From Candidatus Shapirobacteria bacterium (lineage in GTDB: Bacteria > Patescibacteriota > Microgenomatia > UBA12405): 10,582 nt of DNA. Location: NCBI GenBank assembly GCA_009885205.1, contig VFLE01000098.1, forward strand, positions 1 to 10,582. Direction: 5' to 3'. This document shows, one piece after another, positions 1 through 5,508 of the stretch (the stretch's first letter is position 1; every line of letters starts with the position of its first letter). A program made the position numbers and the translations under genes. The notes beneath the pieces are model-generated. The model did no database searches and was not told the origin of the DNA. It saw only the letters and a list, made by a program, of their open reading frames with translations.

Positions 1-224
1 ATATAAAAGCACTGCGAAAAAGAATTGAGGAATTGGAAGAAATTGTTAACTCGTCGGCGTTTGTGAGAGACAAAGAATTTATGGATGCAATGTATGAAAA
101 ATCCGTTGATTTGGTGAAAAAATACAAAAAATCGTCAGCTATTTTTTTGCAGACAAAATTAATGATTGATTTTGAGAGAGCCCAGAATTTGGTGGAGAGG
201 TTGAAGAAAGAAGGTATAATCTAA
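1..224 (+). CDS. C-terminal part of a protein ending in an FtsK-gamma-like winged helix (5' end outside window)
   Basis: The reading frame is open from the window edge (first whole codon at 3) to TAA at 222-224. No start is needed inside the window; a TTG at 33 is possible but lies mid-helix. About 50 C-terminal residues resemble the gamma winged-helix domain of FtsK/SpoIIIE: an acidic lead (DAMYEKSVDLV), a short turn (KKYKKSSAIFLQ), a recognition-helix-like stretch (TKLMIDFERAQNLVERL) and the typical ending KKEGII. In FtsK this domain reads KOPS DNA signals and directs the translocase. The preceding visible residues (ALRKRIEELEEIV) look like coiled coil, not like the end of an FtsK motor domain. 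The protein may therefore be a non-translocase user of the same fold. Domain call fairly sure; FtsK identity not established. Confidence 0.7.
   Translation, partial: IKALRKRIEELEEIVNSSAFVRDKEFMDAMYEKSVDLVKKYKKSSAIFLQTKLMIDFERAQNLVERLKKEGII
215..220 (+). promoter_or_regulatory. -10-like element TATAAT for the ASCH gene
   Basis: A perfect TATAAT ends 6 nt before the GTG at 227, inside the last codons of the upstream gene. There is no convincing -35 and no Shine-Dalgarno-like purine run before the GTG. Transcription from here would start at about the start codon, giving a leaderless mRNA (inference). Confidence 0.5.
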
Positions 225-226
225 TA

Positions 227-565
227 GTGAAAAGTATCGAAATGAAATTAAATGAGGAAGGGTTTGAGTTAGTTGAAAATGGCCAAAAAACGATGGAACT
301 CCGAGTTAATGATGAAAAGCGACAAAGTATAAATATGGGTGATGAAATTATATTTACTAACAGAGATAAAAAAGTATTGGTAAAAGTTACTCGATTATTT
401 TTGGCTAGTTCATTTGAACTATTGTTTAGAAAAATTGGCTGGATTAAAGCCGGATGGTCAAACGAAAATAGTGAGAGAAAGATGTCTGATTTAAGAAAAA
501 TTTATAGTGTTGAGGATGAAAACAAATGGGGTGTGGTGGGAATAGCGTTTGAGATTATCAATTAA
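227..565 (+). CDS. ASCH-domain (PUA-like) protein
   Basis: This 112-aa protein has the pattern of small stand-alone ASCH proteins. The N-terminal strand and helix are followed by GQKTMELRVNDEKRQ (residues 19-33), which corresponds to the family's GxKTxELR segment. Next come GDEIIF (38-43), the SSFELLF segment (61-67) and a C-terminal YSVEDENKWGVVGI (93-106). ASCH domains share the PUA beta-barrel and are thought to bind RNA or modified nucleotides; the cellular target is unknown. The start is GTG at 227, two bases after the previous gene's stop, and the family alignment begins right there. The 3' end overlaps the convergent gene at 558-773 by 8 bp. Family call confident; role open. Confidence 0.88.
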   Translation: MKSIEMKLNEEGFELVENGQKTMELRVNDEKRQSINMGDEIIFTNRDKKVLVKVTRLFLASSFELLFRKIGWIKAGWSNENSERKMSDLRKIYSVEDENKWGVVGIAFEIIN

Positions 566-773
566 TATCTTTGGGGCGTTCCGTACAATTTTTGACAGCT
601 TCAGAATCATGAAGAATCACTCGTTCAACAAGTCCTAATCCTCGACGATGTCTAGAACATGAATCTGCGTGACAAATTTCTTTTCCATTATCTAACCTTA
701 CCAATACATTACCTCCAAGTATCGGGCAAAGAATTGAGATCCCATCTTTTTCGATAACTTGGAAGGTAGGCAT
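558..773 (-). CDS. Small Cys/His-containing protein of unknown function
   Basis: This is a 71-aa reading frame starting with ATG (773-771) and ending with TGA, the only TGA stop I read in the window. I do not recognise a family. The N-terminal half reads like a small beta-rich domain (FQVIEKDGISILCPILGGNVLVRL is represented by residues 4-27). The middle has a cluster of candidate metal ligands: C16, then C, H, C and H in ICHADSCSRH (33-42), and another Cys near residue 62 (NCTERP). A small zinc-binding protein is possible but unproven. Support for it being real comes from an extended -10 (TGA-TATAAT) ending 5 nt upstream of the ATG and from the lack of any competing gene. It converges on, and overlaps by 8 bp, the ASCH gene. 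Confidence 0.6.
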   Translation of the reverse strand: MPTFQVIEKDGISILCPILGGNVLVRLDNGKEICHADSCSRHRRGLGLVERVILHDSEAVKNCTERPKDIN

Positions 774-778
774 GGTGA

Positions 779-787
779 ATTATATCA
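779..787 (-). promoter_or_regulatory. Extended -10 (TGA-TATAAT) for the small Cys/His gene
   Basis: On the minus strand TGA precedes a perfect TATAAT (784-779), followed by 5 nt (TCACC) and the ATG at 773. No -35 or Shine-Dalgarno is evident. The spacing predicts a leaderless transcript. It lies back-to-back with the recF promoter about 40 bp away. Confidence 0.55.
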
Positions 788-825
788 CTAGACTTAATTT
801 ATATTATTTTTGATTAAAATTTTTC

Positions 826-834
826 TGCTATCCT
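826..834 (+). promoter_or_regulatory. Extended -10-like element (TGC-TATCCT) for recF
   Basis: TGC-TATCCT ends 5 nt before the GTG start of recF at 840. The hexamer matches TATAAT at 4 of 6 positions, and the TG dinucleotide is correctly placed. No Shine-Dalgarno is present between it and the GTG. Confidence 0.4.
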
Positions 835-839
835 AGGCT

Positions 840-1889
840 GTGCATATAAAGAGTATAAATTTACAAAATTTTAGGAGTTATGGCGAGAAAACCGTGGAGT
901 TTTCAAGTGGGGTAAATTTGATTTTGGGGGGAAATGGGGCTGGAAAAAGTAATTTAATTGAGGCTATTTATTTTTTATCGTCAGGAAAAAGTTTTAGAGC
1001 GAGCAGTCTGGGGCAGATGATTGAATGGAATAAAAAATTTTTATCGGTTCGGGGGAAAGTGGGCGATTTGGATTTGGAGGCACAATTAATTAGGAGTGAG
1101 GAAACAAATGGGAATAGCCGGAGATTTTTGATAAATAGTGTTGATAAAACCAGAGCCAAGTATTTGGGTAATTTTAGATGTGTGTTGTTTGACCCCGAGG
1201 ATATTCGACTAGTATCGGGCTCCCCTACTCGCCGCCGAGATTTTTTGGATGCTATTTTTACAAGTAGTGAATGGACTTATGCCAGTGCGTTATCACAATA
1301 CAATCGAGCTTTGAAACATCGAAATGAGTTGTTGGATTTGATTTTTGAGGGAAAAGCGCAGGTAGCAGAATTATTTTACTGGAATCAATCGCTAATAAAA
1401 AATGCCGATATTATCAATAAATTTAGAAGGGAATTTATTGATTTGACCAATAATTTTTTTGCCAATCATGAAGACCCCGAGATACAAAAACTATCGATAA
1501 AATATTTTCCGTCGATAATTACGGCCGAACGAATGCAAAACGAGGAAAAAATTGATATTAGAACTGGGTATACTCGATATGGACCACATCGAGATGATTT
1601 TGAGGTGTGGAGTCAGAATTTTGAAAATAGTGATCAAAATATGGCAAATTGGGGTTCACGTGGCCAACAAAGGTTGGCGGTTTTGGCCATACGGTTGGCA
1701 CAAATACATTATTTGATGGAAAGATACGGTGAAACACCAGTGTTACTATTAGATGATATTTTTTCAGAGTTGGACGAAAACCATCGAAAACTGGTGGTGG
1801 AAATTTGCCAAAAACATCAGACAATATTTACCAGTGCAGAAAATGAGGCCCTAACCTATTTGCCTAATGCACAAATAGTAAATATATAG
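840..1889 (+). CDS. recF: DNA replication and repair protein RecF
   Basis: RecF is an SMC-like ATPase of the RecFOR pathway. It marks ssDNA-dsDNA junctions at stalled forks so that RecA can be loaded. The 349-aa length is normal for the family. The protein opens with MHIKSINLQNFRSY, the classical RecF start, which fixes the GTG at 840. Walker A is GGNGAGKS (30-37). The YGPHRDD segment (247-253) and ABC signature WGSRGQQRL (271-279) are intact, and Walker B is VLLLDDIFSELD (301-312) with both acidic residues. In many bacteria recF follows dnaA-dnaN and precedes gyrB; here it stands immediately upstream of a lone 16S gene, with the probable rRNA promoter overlapping its last codons and no terminator between them. 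Confident. Confidence 0.96.
   Translation: MHIKSINLQNFRSYGEKTVEFSSGVNLILGGNGAGKSNLIEAIYFLSSGKSFRASSLGQMIEWNKKFLSVRGKVGDLDLEAQLIRSEETNGNSRRFLINSVDKTRAKYLGNFRCVLFDPEDIRLVSGSPTRRRDFLDAIFTSSEWTYASALSQYNRALKHRNELLDLIFEGKAQVAELFYWNQSLIKNADIINKFRREFIDLTNNFFANHEDPEIQKLSIKYFPSIITAERMQNEEKIDIRTGYTRYGPHRDDFEVWSQNFENSDQNMANWGSRGQQRLAVLAIRLAQIHYLMERYGETPVLLLDDIFSELDENHRKLVVEICQKHQTIFTSAENEALTYLPNAQIVNI
1860..1888 (+). promoter_or_regulatory. Candidate promoter of the 16S rRNA unit
   Basis: TTGCCT (1860-1865), a 17-nt spacer and TATATA (1883-1888) overlap the end of recF. An alternative -10 is TAGAAT at 1890-1895. Transcription would start near 1895-1902, just before the boxA-like element. The hexamers are only moderate matches, and read-through from recF is not excluded. 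Confidence 0.4.
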
Positions 1890-1902
1890 TAGAATAGCAC
1901 TC

Positions 1903-1915
1903 AGCACTTTAACAA
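1903..1915 (+). promoter_or_regulatory. boxA-like antitermination element in the 16S leader
   Basis: AGCACTTTAACAA agrees with the Escherichia coli rrn boxA (TGCTCTTTAACAA) at 11 of 13 positions and is in the expected place in the leader. In E. coli, boxA RNA binds NusB-NusE and lets polymerase read through rRNA structure. Here it overlaps the base of the processing stem. Confidence 0.55.
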
Positions 1916-1955
1916 ACTATTCACTTTTTAGCCACGGTTGCTAGTACCAGAGAGG
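1907..1955 (+). other. 5' arm of the pre-16S processing stem
   Basis: This stretch is nearly the reverse complement of 3660-3711. Long matching blocks include CTATTCACTTTTTAGCCA against TGGCTAAAAAGTGAAATAG, and TAGTACCAGAGAGG against CCTTTCTGGTACTG. The two arms bracket the 16S gene and would form a stem of about 50 bp, the usual RNase III substrate that releases pre-16S. Confidence 0.85.
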
Positions 1956-2003
1956 ATCACAAAAAAATCTTTTTGGTAGTTTTTTTAAAAACTGCTTTTC
2001 TTT

Positions 2004-3616
2004 TGTACTAAGAGTTTGATCGTGGCTCAGGATAAACGCTGGCGGTATGCCTAAGACATGCAAGTCGAACGGAATTCATGCGTAGCACAAGAAATTTCAA
2101 TTTCCAAATTGACAATTTCCAAACAAGTTACAATCAACAATTTCCAAATAACAAACTTAAACTTTTGTAATTTGAATTTTGAAATTTGTGATTTGTTTGG
2201 AGCTTGTTTTTTGTTACTTGGAGCTTCTCGTGCTATGCACGAGTTTAGTGGCAAACGGGTGAGTATAAAATACGAACGTACTTTGAAGCAGAGGATAGCC
2301 CATCGAAAGGTGGAGTAATACTCTATAATGTCTCCGGACTAAAGACGCAAGTCACTTCGAAAGCGGCGTATTCGCTACCAGCTAGTTGGCGGGGTAAAAG
2401 CCCACCAAGGCTATGACGGCTACCGGCTCTTAGCGGAGAGTCCGGCACAATGGGACTGAGACACGGCCCATACACCTACGGGTGGCAGCAGTTAGGAATT
2501 TTGCGCAATGGACGAAAGTCTGACGCAGCGATACCGCGTGAAGGATGAAGTCTCTCGGGATGTAAACTTCTTTTAGATAATCATGAAGATTGTCAGAATA
2601 AGCAGCTACAAACTATGTGCCAGCAGTCGCGGTAATACATAGGCTGCAAGCGTTATCCGGAATTATTGGGCGTAAAGAGTCTGTAGGCGGTTGCCTAAGT
2701 CTTGTTTCAAAGACCTCGACTTAATCGAGGGAAGGGGTAAGATACTGGGTTACTAGAGTGATATCGGGGTTACTGGAATTTGTAGTGTAGGGGTTAAATC
2801 CGTGGATACTACAAAGAACACCAAGCGCGAAGGCGGGTAACTAGGTATATACTGACGCTGAGAGACGAAAGCTAGGGAAGCAAATCAGATTAGAGACCTG
2901 AGTAGTCCTAGCCGTAAACATTGTCTGTTAATTTTTCGGGATTTATCCTGGGAGATGTAAGCTAACGCGTTAAACAGACCGCCTGGGGAGTATAGCCGCA
3001 AGGCCGAAACTCAAACGAATTGGCGGGGAGGTGCACAACCAGTGGAGCATGTGGTTCAATTCGATAATAAGCGATGAACCTTACCTGGGCTTGAAATGTA
3101 CCTGCAGATCTATGAAAGTAGAAGTCCTTCGAGGGTGGTACACAGCTGTTGCATGGCTGTCGTAAGCTCGTGACGTGAGTTGTTCTCTTAAGTGAGGTAA
3201 CGAGCGCAACCCCTATTCGGTGTTACTGTGTCACCGAAGACTGCCTAGCATTATTTTTGTTAGGAGGAAGGAGGGGACGACGTCAAGTCATCATGATGCC
3301 TATGTCCAGGGCTACACACATCCTACAATGGATTGTACAGAGGGTTGCAATACCGCGAGGTGGAGCTAATCCCTAAAACAATCCTCAGTTGGGATTGCAG
3401 GCTGAAATTCGCCTGCATGAACCCGGAATTGGTAGTAATCGCACATCAGCAGAGTGCGGTGAATACGTTCTCACCTCTTGCACACACTGCCCGTCAAATC
3501 AGCAAAGTTGGGGGTACCCAAAGCTCAGATTAGTCTGGGTTAAGGTAAATCCAGCGATGAGGGTTAAGTCGTAACAAGGTATGCGTACTGGAAGGTGCGC
3601 ATGGATCACCTCCTTT
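2004..3616 (+). rRNA. rrs: 16S ribosomal RNA, divergent, with a V1 insertion
   Basis: Conserved landmarks run in order: AGAGTTTGATC (2011), CCTACGGGTGGCAGCAG, the 530 loop (2617-2635), ATTAGAGACC (2889), AAACTCAAACGAATTGG, CACACTGCCCGTC (3483-3495), AAGTCGTAACAAGG, and GGATCACCTCCTT (3603-3615) carrying the anti-Shine-Dalgarno. Ends are set by comparison with E. coli and are good to a few bases. Length is about 1613 nt, of which roughly 140 nt is extra sequence in V1 (helix 6), so the core is shorter than E. coli. The helix-45 GGAA loop that KsgA methylates is kept, with a changed but still paired stem. Notable substitutions are C1400U and a changed 505-507/524-526 pseudoknot. No tRNA, 23S or 5S follows; a terminator does. 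The small reading frames inside it are not genes. Confidence 0.97.
2076..2242 (+). repeat. Long imperfect hairpin inserted in helix 6 (V1) of the 16S gene
   Basis: Between GTCGAACGG and AGTGGCAAACGGGTGAGTA lie about 170 nt, where E. coli has roughly 30. The outer 18 nt on each side (2076-2093 and 2225-2242) pair at 15 positions by Watson-Crick rules plus one wobble. The AT-rich interior continues as a weaker inverted repeat, so the whole insert can fold into one long hairpin. The 5' arm holds three copies of CAATTTCCAAA (2098-2108, 2113-2123, 2138-2148). It has no intron core and no endonuclease gene. It could be a permanent helix extension or an intervening sequence excised by RNase III. Confidence 0.85.
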
Positions 3617-3659
3617 GAGGTTTTGTTTCCCGACGAAAGTCGTGGATTCCAACTCAAAA

Positions 3660-3711
3660 CCTTTCTGGTACTGACAATCTTTGGCTAAAAAGTGAAATAG
3701 TTGTTAAAAAG
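3660..3711 (+). other. 3' arm of the pre-16S processing stem
   Basis: Complement of 1907-1955 with few mismatches (TGGCTAAAAAGTGAAATAG is the longest conserved block). It starts about 43 nt after the mature 3' end and is followed at once by the terminator hairpin. The transcript therefore contains only 16S inside its processing stem. Confidence 0.85.
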
Positions 3712-3715
3712 CAAT

Positions 3716-3752
3716 AAAACCCTCCCGATGTTTACATCGTGGAGGGTTTTTT
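3716..3752 (+). terminator. Intrinsic terminator of the 16S unit, possibly bidirectional
   Basis: AAAACCCTCC (3716-3725) pairs perfectly with GGAGGGTTTT (3741-3750). Inside, CGATG pairs with CATCG around a TTTA loop, with one bulged T. A run of six T follows on the plus strand. On the minus strand the hairpin is followed by TTTTATTG, so it may also end the convergent gene at 3771-3986. Confidence 0.9.
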
Positions 3753-3770
3753 GATGGTTTAATTTAGAAT

Positions 3771-3986
3771 TTATTGACCGTTAACTAAAGGAAGTTTCAT
3801 TGTTAAAGAGATATAATCTTCCAAATTTTCTCCTAACACTTTGCCCATAGGTTTTGACATTGTTCCATCGACGACAACGGCATTAATTGCATTTCTATAT
3901 GCAGATAATCTTGCATATTCTTCAGAGGTAAATAGTCCTTGATTTTTTCCTATATCAGCGTCTAGAGAGTATTTTTGTTCTGTCAT
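3771..3986 (-). CDS. Small hypothetical protein
   Basis: This is a 71-aa product if it starts at ATG 3986-3984. The frame is open further upstream to a TTG at 4070, but the ATG is preferred because a TTGACA and -10-like pair lies directly before it. I do not recognise a family. The protein is soluble, without signal peptide, membrane segment or cysteine, and mixed acidic and basic. The central part (SEEYARLSAYRNAINAVVVDG) looks helical, and a KPMGKVLGENLEDYISL stretch follows. It converges on the 16S terminator and diverges from uppS with about 130 bp between them. No Shine-Dalgarno precedes the ATG. Confidence 0.6.
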   Translation of the reverse strand: MTEQKYSLDADIGKNQGLFTSEEYARLSAYRNAINAVVVDGTMSKPMGKVLGENLEDYISLTMKLPLVNGQ

Positions 3987-3992
3987 ATTGGA

Positions 3993-4022
3993 CTTATTCT
4001 CTCTCTCTCTTGCTTTTGTCAA
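3993..4022 (-). promoter_or_regulatory. Promoter of the small hypothetical gene, with (AG)6 in its spacer
   Basis: On the minus strand a perfect TTGACA (4022-4017) is followed by an 18-nt spacer and AATAAG (3998-3993; 4 of 6 to TATAAT). The ATG comes 6 nt later, at 3986. This is the only gene here with a consensus -35. The spacing predicts a leaderless mRNA. Confidence 0.55.
3999..4010 (-). repeat. (AG)6 dinucleotide repeat inside a promoter spacer
   Basis: Six perfect AG units (CT on the plus strand) fill the downstream two-thirds of the -35/-10 spacer. Gain or loss of one unit would change the spacer from 18 to 20 or 16 nt. Confidence 0.8.
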
Positions 4023-4088
4023 CAACATGTTATAGGCTGTTGCATATAAATATAGATTGTAAAAAGTCAAATTTTGGAGTTTAAGGGT

Positions 4089-4094
4089 TATAAT
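4089..4094 (+). promoter_or_regulatory. -10 element TATAAT upstream of uppS
   Basis: A perfect TATAAT lies 22 nt before the uppS ATG, giving a 5' leader of about 16 nt without a Shine-Dalgarno. A weaker candidate, ACTAAT (4106-4111), would sit 5 nt from the ATG as in the neighbouring genes. No clear -35. Confidence 0.4.
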
Positions 4095-4116
4095 AGGATT
4101 GTTCGACTAATAAACT

Positions 4117-4815
4117 ATGATTGACAAAAATAACTTACCCAAACATGTAGCGGTTATTATGGATGGAAATAGACGGTGGGCGAAGGAGAGAGGTTTGAAA
4201 TCAACCAAAGGACACGAACAGGCAGCACTAAACACTATTGAACCTATAATTGATAAATGTGGAGAATTAGGTATAAAACATGTTACATTTTGGGCGTTTT
4301 CGACCGAAAATTGGAAACGTGATGAACAAGAATTAAACGGAATTTTTGAAGTGTTTAGATTGGGATTAGGCAAGCTTGCGGTTAGATTTATACAAAAAGG
4401 AGCTCACTTGAGAATATTTGGTGACATTAATAAATTTCCTAGTGATATTGCGCAAAAAGTACAAGACATGTTAAATAAATCTGCAAGTAATGATAAAATT
4501 TTTGTTAATTTTGCCCTAAATTACGGTGGAAGAGATGAAATACTTAGAGCTGTGAAAAAAATTGTTAAAGATAAAGTTGTAAGCGAGAATATTAATGAAG
4601 AATTAATTTCATCATATTTAGATACATCAGGCATACCTGATCCTGATTTAATTATACGAACTGGTGGGGAAAAAAGAACTTCGGGTTATTTGCCATGGCA
4701 ATCGGTGTATGCAGAATTGTTGTTTGTTGATACACTATTCCCCGACTTTACTCCGAATGAGTTTGAAATGGCAATTGAAGAATATCAAAAAAGAAATCGA
4801 AGAATGGGGAAGTAA
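4117..4815 (+). CDS. uppS: Isoprenyl transferase (undecaprenyl diphosphate synthase)
   Basis: UppS adds isopentenyl diphosphate units in cis to farnesyl diphosphate. It makes the C55 carrier lipid for peptidoglycan and other surface polymers, at the cytoplasmic face of the membrane. The 232-aa length is typical. The catalytic segment VAVIMDGNRRWA places the Mg-binding Asp at residue 16. GHEQ, FWAFSTENW and NYGGRDEI follow, and the signature DPDLIIRTGGEKRTSGYLPWQ holds the family's RTGGE core, with GY where SNF or SGF is common. The C-terminal RRMGK is also typical. The usual neighbours frr, cdsA and dxr are absent: the gene stands alone, 1 nt from the stop of the convergent pilin-like gene. 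Confident. Confidence 0.96.
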   Translation: MIDKNNLPKHVAVIMDGNRRWAKERGLKSTKGHEQAALNTIEPIIDKCGELGIKHVTFWAFSTENWKRDEQELNGIFEVFRLGLGKLAVRFIQKGAHLRIFGDINKFPSDIAQKVQDMLNKSASNDKIFVNFALNYGGRDEILRAVKKIVKDKVVSENINEELISSYLDTSGIPDPDLIIRTGGEKRTSGYLPWQSVYAELLFVDTLFPDFTPNEFEMAIEEYQKRNRRMGK

Positions 4816-4816
4816 T

Positions 4817-5107
4817 TTACAAAAATTTGACACCGAGGGCGATTTGGATGATTTGAGCGATGAAAAAGGAGACGAAAATAATGATAAAACCAATTAATCC
4901 AGCAGTGATTTGACCATAACCTTGCTTCATTTTGTTGGCATCACCAGCGGCGGTCATCAGAGTAATTCCGCCCATGATTAGGGTAACTAACAACAATAAT
5001 CCAGCAGCGACATAAATAAATGGTAATATTTGGGAAATTATAGATCCAACATTGGGAAATTTTTTAACAATCGCGTCACCCTTGGTGATTGAATCAAATG
5101 TGTCCAT
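4817..5107 (-). CDS. VirB2/TrbC-like pilin-like membrane protein (second of pair)
   Basis: This 96-aa protein has a short polar N-terminus and two hydrophobic helices (about 23-48 and 67-92). They are joined by a short polar turn (TAAGDANKMKQGYGQ) typical of VirB2/TrbC-type mini-pilins and of the 'Mbov_0395 family pilin-like conjugal transfer' proteins common in CPR genomes. The motif M(T/A)xxxGDxxxxxxGxxxIT also occurs in the upstream neighbour, so the two are probably ancient duplicates. There is no clear cleavable signal peptide. The ATG at 5107 lies 3 nt after the upstream gene's stop, so the two form an operon. No Shine-Dalgarno is seen. The 3' end lies 1 nt from the end of uppS. Proposed role: subunit of a type IV secretion-like fibre or channel (family-based inference). 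Confidence 0.75.
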   Translation of the reverse strand: MDTFDSITKGDAIVKKFPNVGSIISQILPFIYVAAGLLLLVTLIMGGITLMTAAGDANKMKQGYGQITAGLIGFIIIFVSFFIAQIIQIALGVKFL

Positions 5108-5110
5108 ATT

Positions 5111-5476
5111 TTATAGTCCGGGGATTTGTAAAATATTTAAAGCGATAAGTCGTAAAATAAAAACTCCAAAAATGGAAACCAGTAAACCTTGAATAGCAGA
5201 AGTAACAGTCTCTTTGGCACCTTGGACGGCTTTGGGGTCACCACTTGAAGTCGCCATCAGAAAAAAACCATAAACCATCATCAAAAAAGCAATGCCCCCG
5301 GCAATGCCAAAAATATATTGGGACAACCAAGCGACAAAAGGACCCATTTCAACCGGGACACAGCCTAAAGCTGAATCAATCCCCCGATTATTGTTACAAA
5401 ACGGGTTGACAGCCAAAACTGCCCGAGGAGACATTAAAACAGATTGAAAAAGAAATAATAAAAATATCCAGACCAT
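5111..5476 (-). CDS. VirB2/TrbC-like pilin-like protein with signal peptide (first of pair)
   Basis: This 121-aa protein has a hydrophobic signal peptide (residues 1-22, likely cleaved after RAVLA). A short exported segment with two cysteines (C27 and C39, possible disulfide) follows. Then come two transmembrane helices (about 48-74 and 93-113) separated by ATSSGDPKAVQGAKETVTSA. That SGDPKAVQGAKE turn is characteristic of the pilin-like proteins widespread in CPR bacteria. In VirB2 systems such subunits stack into conjugative pili. No ATPase or other type IV secretion gene is visible here, so pilus assembly, DNA transfer or surface attachment cannot be told apart. The start is ATG 5476, supported by the signal peptide and by an extended -10 6 nt upstream. 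It is divergent from the SpoIID-like gene. Confidence 0.78.
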   Translation of the reverse strand: MVWIFLLFLFQSVLMSPRAVLAVNPFCNNNRGIDSALGCVPVEMGPFVAWLSQYIFGIAGGIAFLMMVYGFFLMATSSGDPKAVQGAKETVTSAIQGLLVSIFGVFILRLIALNILQIPGL

Positions 5477-5482
5477 TTCAAT

Positions 5483-5491
5483 AGTATAGCA
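5483..5491 (-). promoter_or_regulatory. Extended -10 (TGC-TATACT) of the pilin operon
   Basis: On the minus strand TGC-TATACT (hexamer 5488-5483; 5 of 6 to consensus) is followed by 6 nt and the ATG at 5476. No -35 is seen, and its -35 region would overlap the divergent promoter. It predicts a leaderless mRNA. Confidence 0.55.
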
Positions 5492-5493
5492 AA

Positions 5494-5502
5494 TGGTAAA
5501 AT
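5494..5502 (+). promoter_or_regulatory. Extended -10 (TGG-TAAAAT) of the SpoIID-like gene
   Basis: TGG-TAAAAT (hexamer 5497-5502; 5 of 6 to consensus) ends 6 nt before the GTG at 5509. Only 8 bp separate this hexamer from the oppositely directed TATACT, so two RNA polymerases could not occupy both at once. Confidence 0.55.
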
Positions 5503-5508
5503 TATTGA

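Noticed and set aside
2098..2148. CRISPR-like array from the three CAATTTCCAAA copies
   Set aside because: The repeats are 11 bp, unevenly spaced (15 and 25 bp), AT-rich and part of a palindrome; there are no spacers of constant size and no cas genes.
2076..2242. Self-splicing intron in the 16S gene
   Set aside because: The insert is a simple inverted repeat of about 170 nt in a variable helix, without intron core elements or a homing endonuclease gene. Introns in CPR rRNA usually sit in conserved positions.
2058..2318. Open reading frames of 67-86 codons on both strands inside the 16S V1 insertion
   Set aside because: They run through conserved 16S sequence and low-complexity AT repeats, have no recognisable protein features, and are explained by the inverted repeat.
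3333..3574. Reading frames of 61-66 codons near the 3' end of the 16S gene
   Set aside because: They overlap highly conserved rRNA positions and are not protein coding.
3617..3715. Spacer tRNA genes (Ile or Ala) after the 16S gene
   Set aside because: The short stretch is taken up by the processing arm, and a terminator follows. No cloverleaf or CCA-ending element is visible.
3771..4070. Longer 99-aa version of the minus-strand gene starting at TTG 4070
   Set aside because: The extra N-terminus would cross the TTGACA/-10 promoter, and the ATG at 3986 sits exactly 6 nt after the -10, matching the pattern at other genes.
4664..4897. 77-codon frame overlapping the end of uppS
   Set aside because: It is a shifted frame of uppS that then runs antisense to the pilin-like gene; no independent support.
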